Shown: piece by piece, positions 25,056-33,226 of the stretch
Layout: the number at the start of each line of letters is the position of its first letter
How positions within the stretch are numbered: the stretch's first letter is position 1
Assembly: GCA_028278205.1 (NCBI GenBank)
Contig: JANQES010000044.1
Span: 1 to 50,190 of the forward strand
From: Rhodothermales bacterium
GTDB taxonomy: Bacteria; Bacteroidota; Rhodothermia; Rhodothermales; Bin80
Direction: 5' to 3'
Length of the DNA stretch: 50,190 nucleotides
The notes under the pieces: model-generated
What the model was told of the DNA's origin: nothing
Seen by the model: only the letters and a program-made list of their open reading frames with translations
Databases searched by the model: none
Made by a program: the position numbers and the translations under genes

Positions 25056-25167
25056 GGCTCTTCTATGTAAAAATGCGTTGATTTTCGCGAGAAATACCTA
25101 CATGAAAACTAAGCATTTCCAGGTAGATACTAATCCTTAAACCACCCGACAACGCAGGGGTTCTGAC

Positions 25168-25500
25168 TCACTCATCAAAACCGATGCCTTGCGCCTGCAA
25201 GAGTGCATCCTGAAGCTCCGACAAATCTTTGAGATGCCGCTGCCGCCGCGCCGCTTCGATGCCTTTTTGATACGTAGCCACCGCCTCGGCCTTGCGCCCG
25301 AGCGTCTCGTAGAGCTTGCCGAGATGATAATACGTGCCGGTGTAGTCAGGTTGATCGGCGGCGAGCTTTTCGTAAAACGCCAGGGCCTGCTCCGGCTCAT
25401 CGCGTTTGAGATATTCTTTGGCGATGGCAAACCGCGTGAATGCGTCGTCGGGGTCTTGCTCATAGAATTCGAGCAACAAGGCAAGACGGTCCTCGGTCAT
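25168..25500 (-). CDS. Small tetratricopeptide-repeat protein
   Basis: A 110-residue protein made of about two and a half TPR units: DAFTRFAIAKEYLKRDEPEQ, ALAFYEKLAADQPDYTGTYY and HLGKLYETLGRKAEAVATYQ. It has no signal peptide, so it is a cytosolic scaffold. Such short TPR proteins are common in this group and the partner is not evident. It lies between HtpX and the TPM-domain gene; its start is 10 bp from the arm of a large inverted repeat. Confidence 0.8.
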   Translation of the reverse strand: MTEDRLALLLEFYEQDPDDAFTRFAIAKEYLKRDEPEQALAFYEKLAADQPDYTGTYYHLGKLYETLGRKAEAVATYQKGIEAARRQRHLKDLSELQDALLQAQGIGFDE

Positions 25501-25509
25501 AGTTTTCGG

Positions 25510-25702
25510 GTTTTTGGCTTCTGGTTACGTCGAAATAAATCCTGTTCCTTTTATCTAACGATCAGAGGACATGGGTCACTGGTCATGGGTCACTAGTCAC
25601 TGGTTTTTTGACTCCCCCAGTGACCAATGACTAGTGACCAGTGACGGCTTAAGGAGGGCAAAGCAGATAAGATTTATTTCGACGTAATTAGAAACCAAAA
25701 AC
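25510..25702. repeat. Large nested inverted repeat filling the spacer
   Basis: The outer arms 25510-25541 and 25671-25702 pair almost throughout, including a perfect 16-bp core TACGTCGAAATAAATC. Inside lies a second inverted repeat of GGTCACTGGTCA-type words (about 25568-25605 and 25615-25645). The right arm reaches the stop codon of the TPM-domain gene. Confidence 0.85.
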
Positions 25703-26631
25703 TACCAGCTTCCACCGGCGCCGCCGCCGCCAAAACCGCCACCGCCGAAGCCGCCGCCGCCAAAACCACCACCGCCGAAGCCGCCGCCTCCACCGCCGCT
25801 ACCCCAGACGCCGCCCCAGAGGATGACAGGAGGACCACCACCACGACTCCGGTAGCGCCGCCCACCGCCGCGGCCACCGCCGCGACGGCCTAGCGCCGAG
25901 ATGATGAACATGACGATGATGAAAATGACGAAGAGCAGCCCAAAAATATCTTCCTCTTGATTCGGAGGCGCATGGGCAGGCGGGGGCGACTCGGCAGTAA
26001 ACTCGCCCGCCGCCGCCAGAATCAACGCATCGACGGCACCGGCAAGGCCGGCGTAGAAACGCTCTTGCTTGAAATTGGGCACCACAATCTCGCGCACGAT
26101 GCGCCCGGCGACGGCGTCGGGGATGGCGCCTTCGAGCCCAAAGCCCGTGGCGATGAAGACCTCGCGGTCGGCCCGCGAGACCAGGATGACGACGCCGTTA
26201 TCCTTGCCTTGCTGCCCCACCCCCCACTTCTGGCCTAACTCGGTGGCATACACCGCGATGTCGGCCCCCTCCAGGTCCTGCAGCGTCACGATGACGATCT
26301 GTGTAGAGGTGCTATCGGCATAAAAACGCAGGCTTTGCGTCAAGGCTTGCTCTTCGGAGGGCGAGAGCATATCCGCCCGGTCGGTCACCAGATCATCCAC
26401 CCATCGCCCGGTAGGCGAGATCACATCCACGCGTTGGGCCAGCGCTGCCGGCGCAGCCATCACGGCCAAAAGCACAATAACGAGAGGGAGAAAGGGAGAC
26501 ACGAGCGCGAAGCGCGACTGACGCAAGTAAAGGGGGAAAGGGAGAAATGAAGAGTGCCGTCCCTCTCCTCCTTTCCCTTTGAAACAGGCCGACATCCAAC
26601 GGCCACGATGATGCGGGATACGGCTTTGCAT
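25702..26631 (-). CDS. TPM-domain membrane protein (YgcG family)
   Basis: A 309-residue reading from the ATG at 26631. The TPM domain is clear: GRWVDDLVTDRADMLSPSEE, STQIVIVTLQDLEGADIAVY, WGVGQQGKDNGVVILVSRAD and IVREIVVPNFKQERFYAGL. One late TM helix (FGLLFVIFIIVMFIISALG) and a Gly-rich GGGFGGGGF tail complete the usual layout of proteins next to LemA. The ATG shares bases with the LemA stop (TGATG). That start adds about 45 residues before the signal peptide, partly encoded by an inverted repeat. A GTG inside the repeat near 26502 would give a normal signal peptide (PFLPLVIVLLAVMAAPAALA). Function: envelope maintenance, poorly known. Confidence 0.82.
   Translation of the reverse strand: MQSRIPHHRGRWMSACFKGKGGEGRHSSFLPFPLYLRQSRFALVSPFLPLVIVLLAVMAAPAALAQRVDVISPTGRWVDDLVTDRADMLSPSEEQALTQSLRFYADSTSTQIVIVTLQDLEGADIAVYATELGQKWGVGQQGKDNGVVILVSRADREVFIATGFGLEGAIPDAVAGRIVREIVVPNFKQERFYAGLAGAVDALILAAAGEFTAESPPPAHAPPNQEEDIFGLLFVIFIIVMFIISALGRRGGGRGGGRRYRSRGGGPPVILWGGVWGSGGGGGGFGGGGFGGGGFGGGGFGGGGAGGSW
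26481..26580. repeat. Inverted repeat lying inside the TPM reading frame
   Basis: GAGAGGGAGAAAGGGAGACACG (near 26481-26502), a GCGCGAAGCGCG palindrome, CTGACGCAAGTAAAGGGGG and the partner CCCTCTCCTCCTTTCCCTTT (near 26561-26580). It belongs to the 24057-24138 family. It is translated in frame as the N-terminus of the TPM protein if that gene starts at its first ATG. Confidence 0.75.
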
Positions 26632-27233
26632 CAGGAACTAAAGTCGACAGTGGGCGCCTGCTCCGCTCCGGGGTCGGCCTGGAAGCTGGGGCGGGCGCTG
26701 TGCCCGAAGAGACCCGCAAAAATGGCTGCCGGGAAGCTACGGACCTTTGTGTTGTAGGTACGAACGGCTTCGTTATACCGCGTGCGGGCCACGTTGATAC
26801 GGTTTTCGGTGCCTTCGAGCTGCGTCTGCAAGTCGCGGAAGGCCTCGGTGGCGCGTAGTTCCGGGTAGTTTTCGGCTACCAGCAGCAGCCGCCCTAGCGA
26901 ACTGCCCAATTCAGCCTGTGCTTCCTGAAACGCGCGAAGTTTGGCCGGATCGCTCAGATCCTCTGCCGACACGTTGATCGATGTGGCCCGCGCACGCGCA
27001 TTCGTGACGGCACTGAGCGTCTCTTGCTCGAAGTTGGCAGCGCCTTTGACCGTACTGACGAGGTTCGGAATGAGTTCGGCGCGGCGCTGGTAGGTGGACT
27101 CGACGTTGCCCCAGGCTTCGTTGACGATCTCTTCTTCGGCCACGAGGCTGTTGTAGGTGCTGCATCCGGCACAACCACCGAAGGCTACCAACAACAGAAC
27201 GATCAACAAGCCAAGCGTCCCTTTGCTTCGCAT
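26631..27233 (-). CDS. lemA: LemA-family protein
   Basis: A 200-residue protein. An N-terminal hydrophobic helix with cysteines (LLIVLLLVAFGGCAGCSTYNSL) is either a membrane anchor or a lipobox. It is followed by the LemA helical bundle: EEIVNEAWGNVESTYQRRAE, LIPNLVSTVKGAANFEQETL, and LEGTENRINVARTRYNEAVR with YNTKVRSFPAAIFAGLFG. LemA proteins are envelope proteins of unclear function that are usually encoded next to TPM-domain proteins, as here. The stop overlaps the TPM start (TGATG), so the two are coupled. Confidence 0.93.
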   Translation of the reverse strand: MRSKGTLGLLIVLLLVAFGGCAGCSTYNSLVAEEEIVNEAWGNVESTYQRRAELIPNLVSTVKGAANFEQETLSAVTNARARATSINVSAEDLSDPAKLRAFQEAQAELGSSLGRLLLVAENYPELRATEAFRDLQTQLEGTENRINVARTRYNEAVRTYNTKVRSFPAAIFAGLFGHSARPSFQADPGAEQAPTVDFSS

Positions 27234-27319
27234 AAGTCCTTATGATCTAAGTGCTTTGATCCAAGAAAAACGTGCTACTTTGAGGCTTACGACCAGCATG
27301 CCCCAGGGTTTCCCCCTTT

Positions 27320-27359
27320 TTTAAAAATGACGCGTGACTCCTCACGCGTCATTTTTAAA
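27320..27359 (-). terminator. Perfect 18-bp hairpin overlapping the ruvX stop codon
   Basis: TTTAAAAATGACGCGTGA (27320-27337) pairs perfectly with 27342-27359 around a CTCC loop. On the minus strand the left arm is the last codons and stop of ruvX, and the stem is followed by a T-run (TTTTTTAAAAAAGG region), so it can terminate transcription. The coding end itself forms half of the stem. Confidence 0.75.
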
Positions 27360-27770
27360 ATCGAGGTATTCTTGCAAGATAATCCCGGCGGCGGCGGCAT
27401 CGACGCGGCCTCTGTCGGCGCGGCGTTTGCGGGGGCCGCCGGCTTGCTTGAGTTGTTCTCTGGCAAGCTCCGACGTGTAACGCTCGTCCCACTTGACGAG
27501 TTCGACGCCCGGCAAGGCGTTGCGCAGCCGGTTGATGTACTGCTGCACGCGCTCTGTAGCCGGGCCTTCGGCGCCTGCCTCGGTCAAGGGCCATCCCACC
27601 ACCACCACGGCGAGGCCTTCCCCGGCATGCATCTGCTTGAGCCGGTCCACCGCTTCGTCCTGGCTGAAGGTGCCGTAGGGCTGGGCAAAGAGCCGCAACG
27701 GATCGGCCAGCGCCAATCCGACGCGCTTCGTCCCATAATCCACCGCAATGATGCGAGGGGATGGAGGCAT
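27342..27770 (-). CDS. ruvX: RuvX/YqgF Holliday-junction resolvase-like nuclease
   Basis: A 142-residue RNase H-fold protein. IIAVDYGTKRVGLALADP carries the first catalytic Asp, VVVVGWPLTEAGAEGP the conserved VG.P motif, VKWDERYTSELA the second acidic site, and RGRVDAAAAGIILQEYL the last Asp in the usual D-x-x-A-A spacing. It is proposed to act in 16S rRNA 5-prime processing and recombination. Length is normal. The last five residues (FKNDA) are coded by one arm of a perfect hairpin. It follows the IHF-like gene after a spacer of 314 bp packed with inverted repeats. Confidence 0.92.
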   Translation of the reverse strand: MPPSPRIIAVDYGTKRVGLALADPLRLFAQPYGTFSQDEAVDRLKQMHAGEGLAVVVVGWPLTEAGAEGPATERVQQYINRLRNALPGVELVKWDERYTSELAREQLKQAGGPRKRRADRGRVDAAAAGIILQEYLDFKNDA

Positions 27771-27833
27771 TCCTCAGCGTGAAACGCGTTTGAATCGTGG
27801 TGCCGGAGCGTAGGGGTTCAACGGTCAATATCC

Positions 27834-28003
27834 GTCATTGACTCGCTTTGCGAGTGTCACTGGCTCGGCTTCGCCTCGCGTCATTGGTTCGCTGCGCTCA
27901 CGTCATTTGTGGTCATTCATTGTCTCAAACAAAGACAATAAATGACGCGCCGCAGGCGCAACTGACGCGCGCGGGGCGGGCAAATGACCGCGCGCAACGC
28001 GAG
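27834..28003. repeat. Large hairpin with repeating words and GC-rich beads in both arms
   Basis: The left side has GTCAYTG-type words at 27834, 27856, 27880, 27902 and 27912. The first three are followed by a GC-rich segment, the first of them a perfect palindrome ACTCGC-ttt-GCGAGT. After the apex stem (27913-27924/27934-27945), the right side has AATGAC/CTGAC words alternating with GCGCC-gca-GGCGC (27947-27959) and other GC-rich segments. The arms mirror each other roughly: words pair with words, beads with beads. Confidence 0.7.
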
Positions 28004-28084
28004 CCCATCCCCAAGACACAAACGGACGGAAACGTCAACCGCTCCCGCCCGCCTGTAGGATACCGATGAAACCAGAGACCCTGG

Positions 28085-28486
28085 CTAGACGCCCTCGTAG
28101 GCCAACTGCTCAAGGTCGGCCAGTTTCATGTGTTCGTCGGCGCTACCGTCGGGAATCTCGTAGTCCAGACGCTGGAGCGGCGTTTGCAGGACTTCCTTGA
28201 GCCGCTTGCTGGGCTTGAAGTGCGTTTTGCGCCGGCTCGGGATAAAGACGGTTTCGTTCGTCTTGGGATTACGCGCCTTGGGCTTGGCTTTGGTCTTCTT
28301 TACTTCGAAGACACCGAAATCGCGCAGTTCGATGCGCAGTTCAGGATCCGCTTCCATCATCAGATCACCCAGCGCCATAATGACTGCTTTGACCCAGGGT
28401 TCGCTCTTGTAGATGGGCTCGTCCATGATCTCGGCGACACGCCGCGCCACATCCTTTTTTGTAAGCGTCGTTGATCTCTCCGACAT
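28085..28486 (-). CDS. HU/IHF-family DNA-bending protein with C-terminal extension
   Basis: A 133-residue protein. Its first about 100 residues are a standard HU/IHF fold: LTKKDVARRVAEIM, the beta-saddle IELRDFGVFEVKKTKAKPKA and the DNA-intercalating arm RNPKTNETVFIPSRRKTHFKPS. About 30 extra residues, acidic and beyond the normal end, follow (ending EHMKLADLEQLAYEGV). HU/IHF proteins bend DNA and organise the nucleoid. A candidate promoter lies at 28598-28624. In a genome full of cruciform-forming repeats, a hairpin-binding role like that of HU is conceivable, but this is inference. Confidence 0.9.
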   Translation of the reverse strand: MSERSTTLTKKDVARRVAEIMDEPIYKSEPWVKAVIMALGDLMMEADPELRIELRDFGVFEVKKTKAKPKARNPKTNETVFIPSRRKTHFKPSKRLKEVLQTPLQRLDYEIPDGSADEHMKLADLEQLAYEGV

Positions 28487-28597
28487 GGTGCAAGACTCCG
28501 TTGTTTAGGGAATGAGGAGATGGTTTGCGTACGGCAAAAACCAGGTGATTCCGCACCTTTCAGAGCGCGCCTACGCTTCTGAAAAGCCAAATCGAGG

Positions 28598-28624
28598 CTA
28601 AGGTACGGATTAATGCTTTGTCAA
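28598..28624 (-). promoter_or_regulatory. Candidate promoter of the HU/IHF gene
   Basis: On the minus strand TTGACA (28624-28619) is followed by 13 bases and TACCTTAG (28605-28598). This fits a -35 TTGACA, and a Bacteroidota-type TAnnTTTG -7 box at 7 of 8 positions, though the spacing is on the short side. It lies about 110 bp before the start codon. Runs of T around 28640-28670 precede it. Confidence 0.4.
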
Positions 28625-28733
28625 TAAAGGACTTAGCCCAGAAAAAAAGGTTCCGACCCAAAAAAAAGGCGCTTTCATCGAAAATTGCAGGTTTGATCCC
28701 TAAAAATTACAGGAAAGGTACGTTCCTAAGCGA

Positions 28734-30968
28734 TTATTCCTCAAAGCGATAAACCCCATGAATACCGTTGAGACGCTTGATGCGCTCGATCAACCGGCGC
28801 AGGTGTTCGAGGTCGTTGACGTAAAGCACAATGGTGCCTTCGAAGATGCCGTCCTCCGAATCGACCGTGATCGACCGGATGTTGGTCTTGAGGTTGCGCG
28901 AGATGACCGTCGTGATGTCGCTGACGATGCCGACGCGGTCTTCGCCGATGATCCGAAGCCCGACGATGAACTGCACATCTTTCTGCCGGCTCCACTCGAC
29001 CGGCACGACGCGGTCTTGCTGATTGACCAGCAGATGCGGCGCATTGCGGCAGCCCGTGCGATGAATCTTGATAGCCCCGGCCTTGCTGATGTAGCCGAAG
29101 ACTTCGTCGCCGGGGATGGGGTTGCAGCACGAAGCATAGACCGTGGCGATGTCGGTGTGCAACTCGCCGTCGATCAGCAGCGCCGGTTGCCCGTTCGACT
29201 GGGCGCGTTCGAGGAAGCTCTCGTACTGAAGTTGGAGCGTCTCCTGATCGTGCTCTTCTTCGACGCGCGCCGTGACGCCGTGTTTGATGAGTTGGACGAG
29301 TTCATCGACCTCGAAAAGCCCTGCGCCGATCTCGTAAAACATCTGCTGCGGGTTGGGAAACTTGAGCCGGGCGGCATAACGGCCCAGATCCTGCTCGTCT
29401 ACGTCGAGGCGCGCGCGTTTGGCTTTCTTTTCCCACATCTCGCGCCCCTGCCTGATGGCGTTGCGGCGTTTTTCGTTGATCCAATGCCGGATGCGGCTGC
29501 GCGCCTTGTGCGTGACGACAAACTTCATCCAGTCCGGGTTCGGCGTCTGTTTCTTCGACGTGATGACCTCGACCTGATCGCCGCTCTTGAGCTTGTGCGA
29601 CAGCGGCACCATCTTGCCGTTGACCTTCGCCCCGATGCACTGATACCCGACGTCGGTGTGAATCTGAAAAGCAAAATCGATGGGCGTGGCGCCGCGCGGC
29701 AGGGTCTTGAGGTCGCCCCGGGGCGTGAAGACATAGATCTCCTCGGTGTAGAGGTTGAGGCGGAAGTCTTTGACGAACTCGGTGGCCTGTTCCGGCTTGG
29801 GGTTTTCCATCAGGTCGTGCACCCAGGTCAGGAACTGATCCATCTGCGTGTCGTGCCGCGCGACGCCTTCTTTGTATTTCCAGTGAGCCGCCACGCCGCG
29901 TTCAGCAATCTCGTGCATCTCCTGGGTGCGAATCTGCACTTCGATGCGTCGTCCGTCCGGCCCCAGCACGGTCGTGTGCAGGCTCTGGTAGCCGTTGGAT
30001 TTGGGCACCGAGATAAAGTCGCGAAAGCGTTCGGGCAGCGGCTTGTAGAGGTCGGTGATGATCGAATAGACACGCCAGCAATCTTCTTTTCCTTTGCGCC
30101 CTTCGGTCTTGAGCACCACGCGGATGGCAAAGACGTCGTAGATCTCCTCAAGGGGCTTGTTCTGCACCTTCATCTTGCGGAAGATCGAATGGACGTTTTT
30201 GGATCGCCCGTAGATGTCGAACTGGAAGCCGTCTTCTTCGAGGCGTGCCTTGAGCGGTTCGATGAAGTGCCGGATGTAGGTCTCGCGCTCCTGCCGGCTG
30301 GCCTTGAGCCCGCGTACGATGCGGCCGTAGGCATCGGGCTCAAGCACCCGCAGCGACAGATCCTCTAACTCGTTTTTGATGGCGTGCAGGCCGAAGCGAT
30401 GGGCCAGCGGCGCAAACAGGTCGTGTGTCTCGCTGGCAATCTTGAGTTGTTTGGGCCGGGGCAGCGAGCCGAGCGTCTGCATATTGTGCAGGCGGTCGGC
30501 AAACTTGACGAGGATCACGCGGATATCCTGCGCCATCGAGAGCATCAGCTTGCGGACGTTTTCGGCCTGCCCGAGTTCTCGGCTGCTGAAGACCCCGCTG
30601 ATCTTGGTAAGCCCGTCGATGAGCATCGCCATGGTCTCGCCGAACTCTTCGCGGATCAGATCGAGCGAGCATTCGGTGTCTTCGACGACGTCGTGCAACA
30701 GGGCCGCGCCCACGCTGATGTCGTCGAAACTGATTTCTTCGGCGACGATCATCGCCACGGCCAGCGGATGGGTGATGTAGAGTTCGCCCGAAGCGCGCCG
30801 GTCGTTGCGATGCGCCCAGTAACTGAGCCGGAACGCCTGCCGGATCATGGCTTCATCCACCGACGGCAGGCGTGCCTGGCACGCCTCGATGAGTTCCTGA
30901 AGCTTATGCTCGAACTCCGGCTCAATCCTGACAGCCGTCCCCTTTAATATGGCGGAGGCTTGTAACAT
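28734..30968 (-). CDS. rel: Bifunctional (p)ppGpp synthetase/hydrolase (Rel/SpoT)
   Basis: A 744-residue long RSH enzyme. The HD hydrolase domain has YITHPLAVAMIVAE and H92-D93 in LLHDVVEDTE. The synthetase domain has SVPKSNGYQSLHTTVLGPDG and IEVQIRT, the substrate-binding stretch. A TGS domain (IYVFTPRGDLKTLPRGATPI), a conserved-Cys region (CCNPIPGDEVFGYISKAGAI) and a C-terminal ACT domain (GLRIIGEDRVGIVSDITTVI) follow. All catalytic regions look intact, so both activities are expected. It makes and destroys the stringent alarmone on ribosome stalling. It sits head-on behind the terminator of the ribosomal operon, on the same strand; 247 bp separate it from rplQ. Confidence 0.95.
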   Translation of the reverse strand: MLQASAILKGTAVRIEPEFEHKLQELIEACQARLPSVDEAMIRQAFRLSYWAHRNDRRASGELYITHPLAVAMIVAEEISFDDISVGAALLHDVVEDTECSLDLIREEFGETMAMLIDGLTKISGVFSSRELGQAENVRKLMLSMAQDIRVILVKFADRLHNMQTLGSLPRPKQLKIASETHDLFAPLAHRFGLHAIKNELEDLSLRVLEPDAYGRIVRGLKASRQERETYIRHFIEPLKARLEEDGFQFDIYGRSKNVHSIFRKMKVQNKPLEEIYDVFAIRVVLKTEGRKGKEDCWRVYSIITDLYKPLPERFRDFISVPKSNGYQSLHTTVLGPDGRRIEVQIRTQEMHEIAERGVAAHWKYKEGVARHDTQMDQFLTWVHDLMENPKPEQATEFVKDFRLNLYTEEIYVFTPRGDLKTLPRGATPIDFAFQIHTDVGYQCIGAKVNGKMVPLSHKLKSGDQVEVITSKKQTPNPDWMKFVVTHKARSRIRHWINEKRRNAIRQGREMWEKKAKRARLDVDEQDLGRYAARLKFPNPQQMFYEIGAGLFEVDELVQLIKHGVTARVEEEHDQETLQLQYESFLERAQSNGQPALLIDGELHTDIATVYASCCNPIPGDEVFGYISKAGAIKIHRTGCRNAPHLLVNQQDRVVPVEWSRQKDVQFIVGLRIIGEDRVGIVSDITTVISRNLKTNIRSITVDSEDGIFEGTIVLYVNDLEHLRRLIERIKRLNGIHGVYRFEE

Positions 30969-31045
30969 GAATTACGGGGTTATGTCTTCCACCGGTTCTT
31001 CGCAATCCTTGTGCACAGTGTCCGTCGTATAAAGCTGGACCTCTG

Positions 31046-31073
31046 GTAGAGACGTTACATGTAACGTCTCTAC
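31046..31073. repeat. 28-bp perfect palindrome of the GTAGAGACGT type
   Basis: GTAGAGACGTTACA pairs with its own complement with no loop. I recall this GTAGAGACGT...ACGTCTCTAC palindrome as a dispersed repeat in cyanobacteria and some Bacteroidota. It sits in the spacer between rplQ and rel. Confidence 0.85.
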
Positions 31074-31155
31074 GGCATTGCACAATCATTTTAGAACGGG
31101 TATGATGCCATTAGATAATCATTTACCGCACCATTCGGCATCAGTTTCCATCAAC

Positions 31156-31190
31156 GAAAAAGGTGCCCCCACAAACAGCAGGGGCACCTT
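31156..31190 (-). terminator. Terminator of the ribosomal operon
   Basis: Arms AAGGTGCCCC (31160-31169) and GGGGCACCTT (31181-31190) with an 11-base loop. On the minus strand the stem runs straight into a TTTTT tract. It lies 26 bp beyond the rplQ stop, at the expected end of the S10-spc-alpha transcript. Confidence 0.88.
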
Positions 31191-31215
31191 CTTTATAAAG
31201 TAGCCTGGACGGGCG

Positions 31216-32121
31216 TCAGTCTTCTTTCTTTTCCTCGTCCTCCCCCGGCTCCTCGGCAGCAGCTTCGGGCTGATCGGCTTCGGCCTCCGGTTGCTCGGCC
31301 TCTGCTTCGGGCGCCGCCGGCGCCTCTTCCTCAGCCGGCGCTTCGACAGCCTCATCCGCCGGGGCTTCCACTTCGGCTTCAGCAGCCGGTGCCTCGGCTT
31401 CGGCAGTCTCTTCAGCAGCTTCTTCCTCAGCCGGCGCTTCTACTTCGGCAGCCGGGGCTTCGGCGGCTTCATCAGCGGGAACTTCCGCTTCGGCAGCCTC
31501 GTCGGCGGTTTCTTCGACCGCCTCAGCAACATCTTCAGCCGTCTCTTCGACGGTATCGACGACGTCCTCGACGGCCTCTTCAGCGGTATCGACGACCTCT
31601 TCGACGGCCTCTTCAGCGGTATCGACGACGTCCTCGACGGCCTCTTCGACGACTTCGGCAGCGGCAGCAGCCTCGGCAGCTTCTGCTTTCCCACGGCGAC
31701 GGCCTCGCCCACCACGACCACGACGCGTGCGACGACGACGGCCCGTGGTCTCCGGCCCGGTCTCATTATAATCGACCAGTTCGATGACCGCCATCTCGGC
31801 GCCGTCGCCGGAGCGTTGGCCCAGCTTGACGATACGGGTATAGCCACCCCGACGCTCGGCTACGCGCTCGCTAATCTCTCCGAAGAGTTCCTTGATGGAG
31901 TCTTTGTCCTGGAGCTGGCTGAAGACCGTCCGCCGGTTGTGGGTGGTGTCGTCTTTCGAGCGCGTAATCAGCGGCTCTACATAGGTCCGCAGCGCTTTCG
32001 CCTTGGTGAGCGTCGTGCGGATGCTTTTATGCTTGATCAGGGCGTTCGAAAGCGCCGCCAACGTCGCGTTTCGGTGCGCGTGGGTCCGGCCCAGTTTATA
32101 CCCTTTCTTACCGTGTCGCAT
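31216..32121 (-). CDS. rplQ: 50S ribosomal protein L17 with long acidic C-terminal tail
   Basis: A 301-residue protein where L17 is normally about 115-130. Residues 1-127 are ordinary L17 ([20 protein letters not shown] at the start, [20 protein letters not shown] at the end). Residues 128-145 are an Arg/Gly patch ([18 protein letters not shown]). Residues 146-301 are an Ala/Glu/Val/Asp-rich tail with about four copies of [11 protein letters not shown] and then E-A-P-A repeats. The ATG at 32121 is the family start. It follows rpoA with 44 bp and a short hairpin between, and it ends the operon. The tail would leave the ribosome surface as a long acidic arm. Its role is unknown. Confidence 0.93.
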   Translation of the reverse strand: MRHGKKGYKLGRTHAHRNATLAALSNALIKHKSIRTTLTKAKALRTYVEPLITRSKDDTTHNRRTVFSQLQDKDSIKELFGEISERVAERRGGYTRIVKLGQRSGDGAEMAVIELVDYNETGPETTGRRRRTRRGRGGRGRRRGKAEAAEAAAAAEVVEEAVEDVVDTAEEAVEEVVDTAEEAVEDVVDTVEETAEDVAEAVEETADEAAEAEVPADEAAEAPAAEVEAPAEEEAAEETAEAEAPAAEAEVEAPADEAVEAPAEEEAPAAPEAEAEQPEAEADQPEAAAEEPGEDEEKKED

Positions 32122-32135
32122 GAGTCTGTTGCGGA

Positions 32136-32162
32136 TTTTGGATTCCTCGACGAAATCCAAAA
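32136..32162. repeat. TTTTGGATT hairpin between rpoA and rplQ
   Basis: Arms TTTTGGATT (32136-32144) and AATCCAAAA (32154-32162), loop of 9. It starts 3 bp after the rpoA stop codon. Confidence 0.75.
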
Positions 32163-32165
32163 AGG

Positions 32166-33149
32166 TCAGGTTTTAACATCTTCGAGATACTGATCGACGT
32201 CCATGCCGAAGCCCAGGCCGCGGTCTTCGAGCACGACGACGAGTTCCTGGAGCGACTTGCGCCCGAAGTTGCGGAACTTGAGCATCTCCGACTCTTCGCG
32301 CCGCACCAGGTCGCCGATGGTCTTGATGTTGGCGGCCTTGAGGCAGTTGTGCGCCCGCACCGACAGGTCCAACTCGTCGACCGGCTGCGCCAGCATCTCG
32401 CGGATGCGCTGCACCTCGGCATCGACCTCTTTCTCTTCTTCGACGACCTGCGGCTCGCTGTCCATCTTGATGAACAGGTTGACGTGGTCGCGCAGGATCG
32501 TGGCGGCCTGCGCCAGCGCATCGTCGGGCAGCACCGAGCCGTCGGTGGTCACTTCGATCTCCAGACGCTCGTAATCGATCCGCTGGCCCACGCGCGTGGG
32601 TTTGACGTTGTAGCGGACGTTTTTGATGGGCGTAAAGATCGAATCGATCGCGATGACGCCGATGGGGTCGTCGGGGTGTTTATTCTCGTCCGCCGGCACA
32701 TAGCCCCGCCCGGTTTCGACGCGCAGTTCGACGGAGAAGGTGGCGTCGTCGGCCAGGGTGGCGATGTGGTGTTCGGGGTTGAGGATTTCGTATTCGGCGG
32801 TGGCTTCGGCCAGGTCATTGGCCGTCCACGTGGCGGGTCCGTTGAGGACCAGATGGATGTTGCCGCCGGCGTGTTCTTCGGCTTTGAAGCGCACGCCTTT
32901 GAGGTTGAGGATGATGTCTGAGACATCTTCGGTGACGCCGGGCACGGTCGAAAACTCGTGCTGGACGCCGTCGATCTTGATGGCCGTGACGGCCACGCCC
33001 TGAAGCGAAGACAAGAGCACGCGCCGCAGGGCATTGCCGATGGTCACACCGAACCCGCGTTCGAGGGGTTGGATGACAAAACGCCCGTAGGTTTCGTTGG
33101 CTTCTTCAACCTTGACGCCGTCCGGCATCTGAATTCCATAGTTGCTCAT
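32166..33149 (-). CDS. rpoA: RNA polymerase alpha subunit
   Basis: A 327-residue alpha subunit of normal length. The N-terminal dimerisation domain has [20 protein letters not shown]. The C-terminal domain has [20 protein letters not shown], the helix-hairpin-helix that binds UP elements and activators. The ATG at 33149 (MSNYGIQ) was preferred to the longer frame because the extra residues are not conserved. A 77-bp spacer separates it from rpsD and contains a small GCCGCGC stem at 33203-33218. Confidence 0.97.
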   Translation of the reverse strand: MSNYGIQMPDGVKVEEANETYGRFVIQPLERGFGVTIGNALRRVLLSSLQGVAVTAIKIDGVQHEFSTVPGVTEDVSDIILNLKGVRFKAEEHAGGNIHLVLNGPATWTANDLAEATAEYEILNPEHHIATLADDATFSVELRVETGRGYVPADENKHPDDPIGVIAIDSIFTPIKNVRYNVKPTRVGQRIDYERLEIEVTTDGSVLPDDALAQAATILRDHVNLFIKMDSEPQVVEEEKEVDAEVQRIREMLAQPVDELDLSVRAHNCLKAANIKTIGDLVRREESEMLKFRNFGRKSLQELVVVLEDRGLGFGMDVDQYLEDVKT

Positions 33150-33226
33150 TGCAGCCCAATCTTGGTGGTTCGAAAATCCCGAAAGCAAGCATGCCGTGTT
33201 GTGCCGCGCCAGCGCGGCGCTCCGGC

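Noticed and set aside
24057..28003. CRISPR array suspected from many short repeats
   Set aside because: The repeats are inverted and of unequal spacing, with no unique spacers of constant length and no cas gene.
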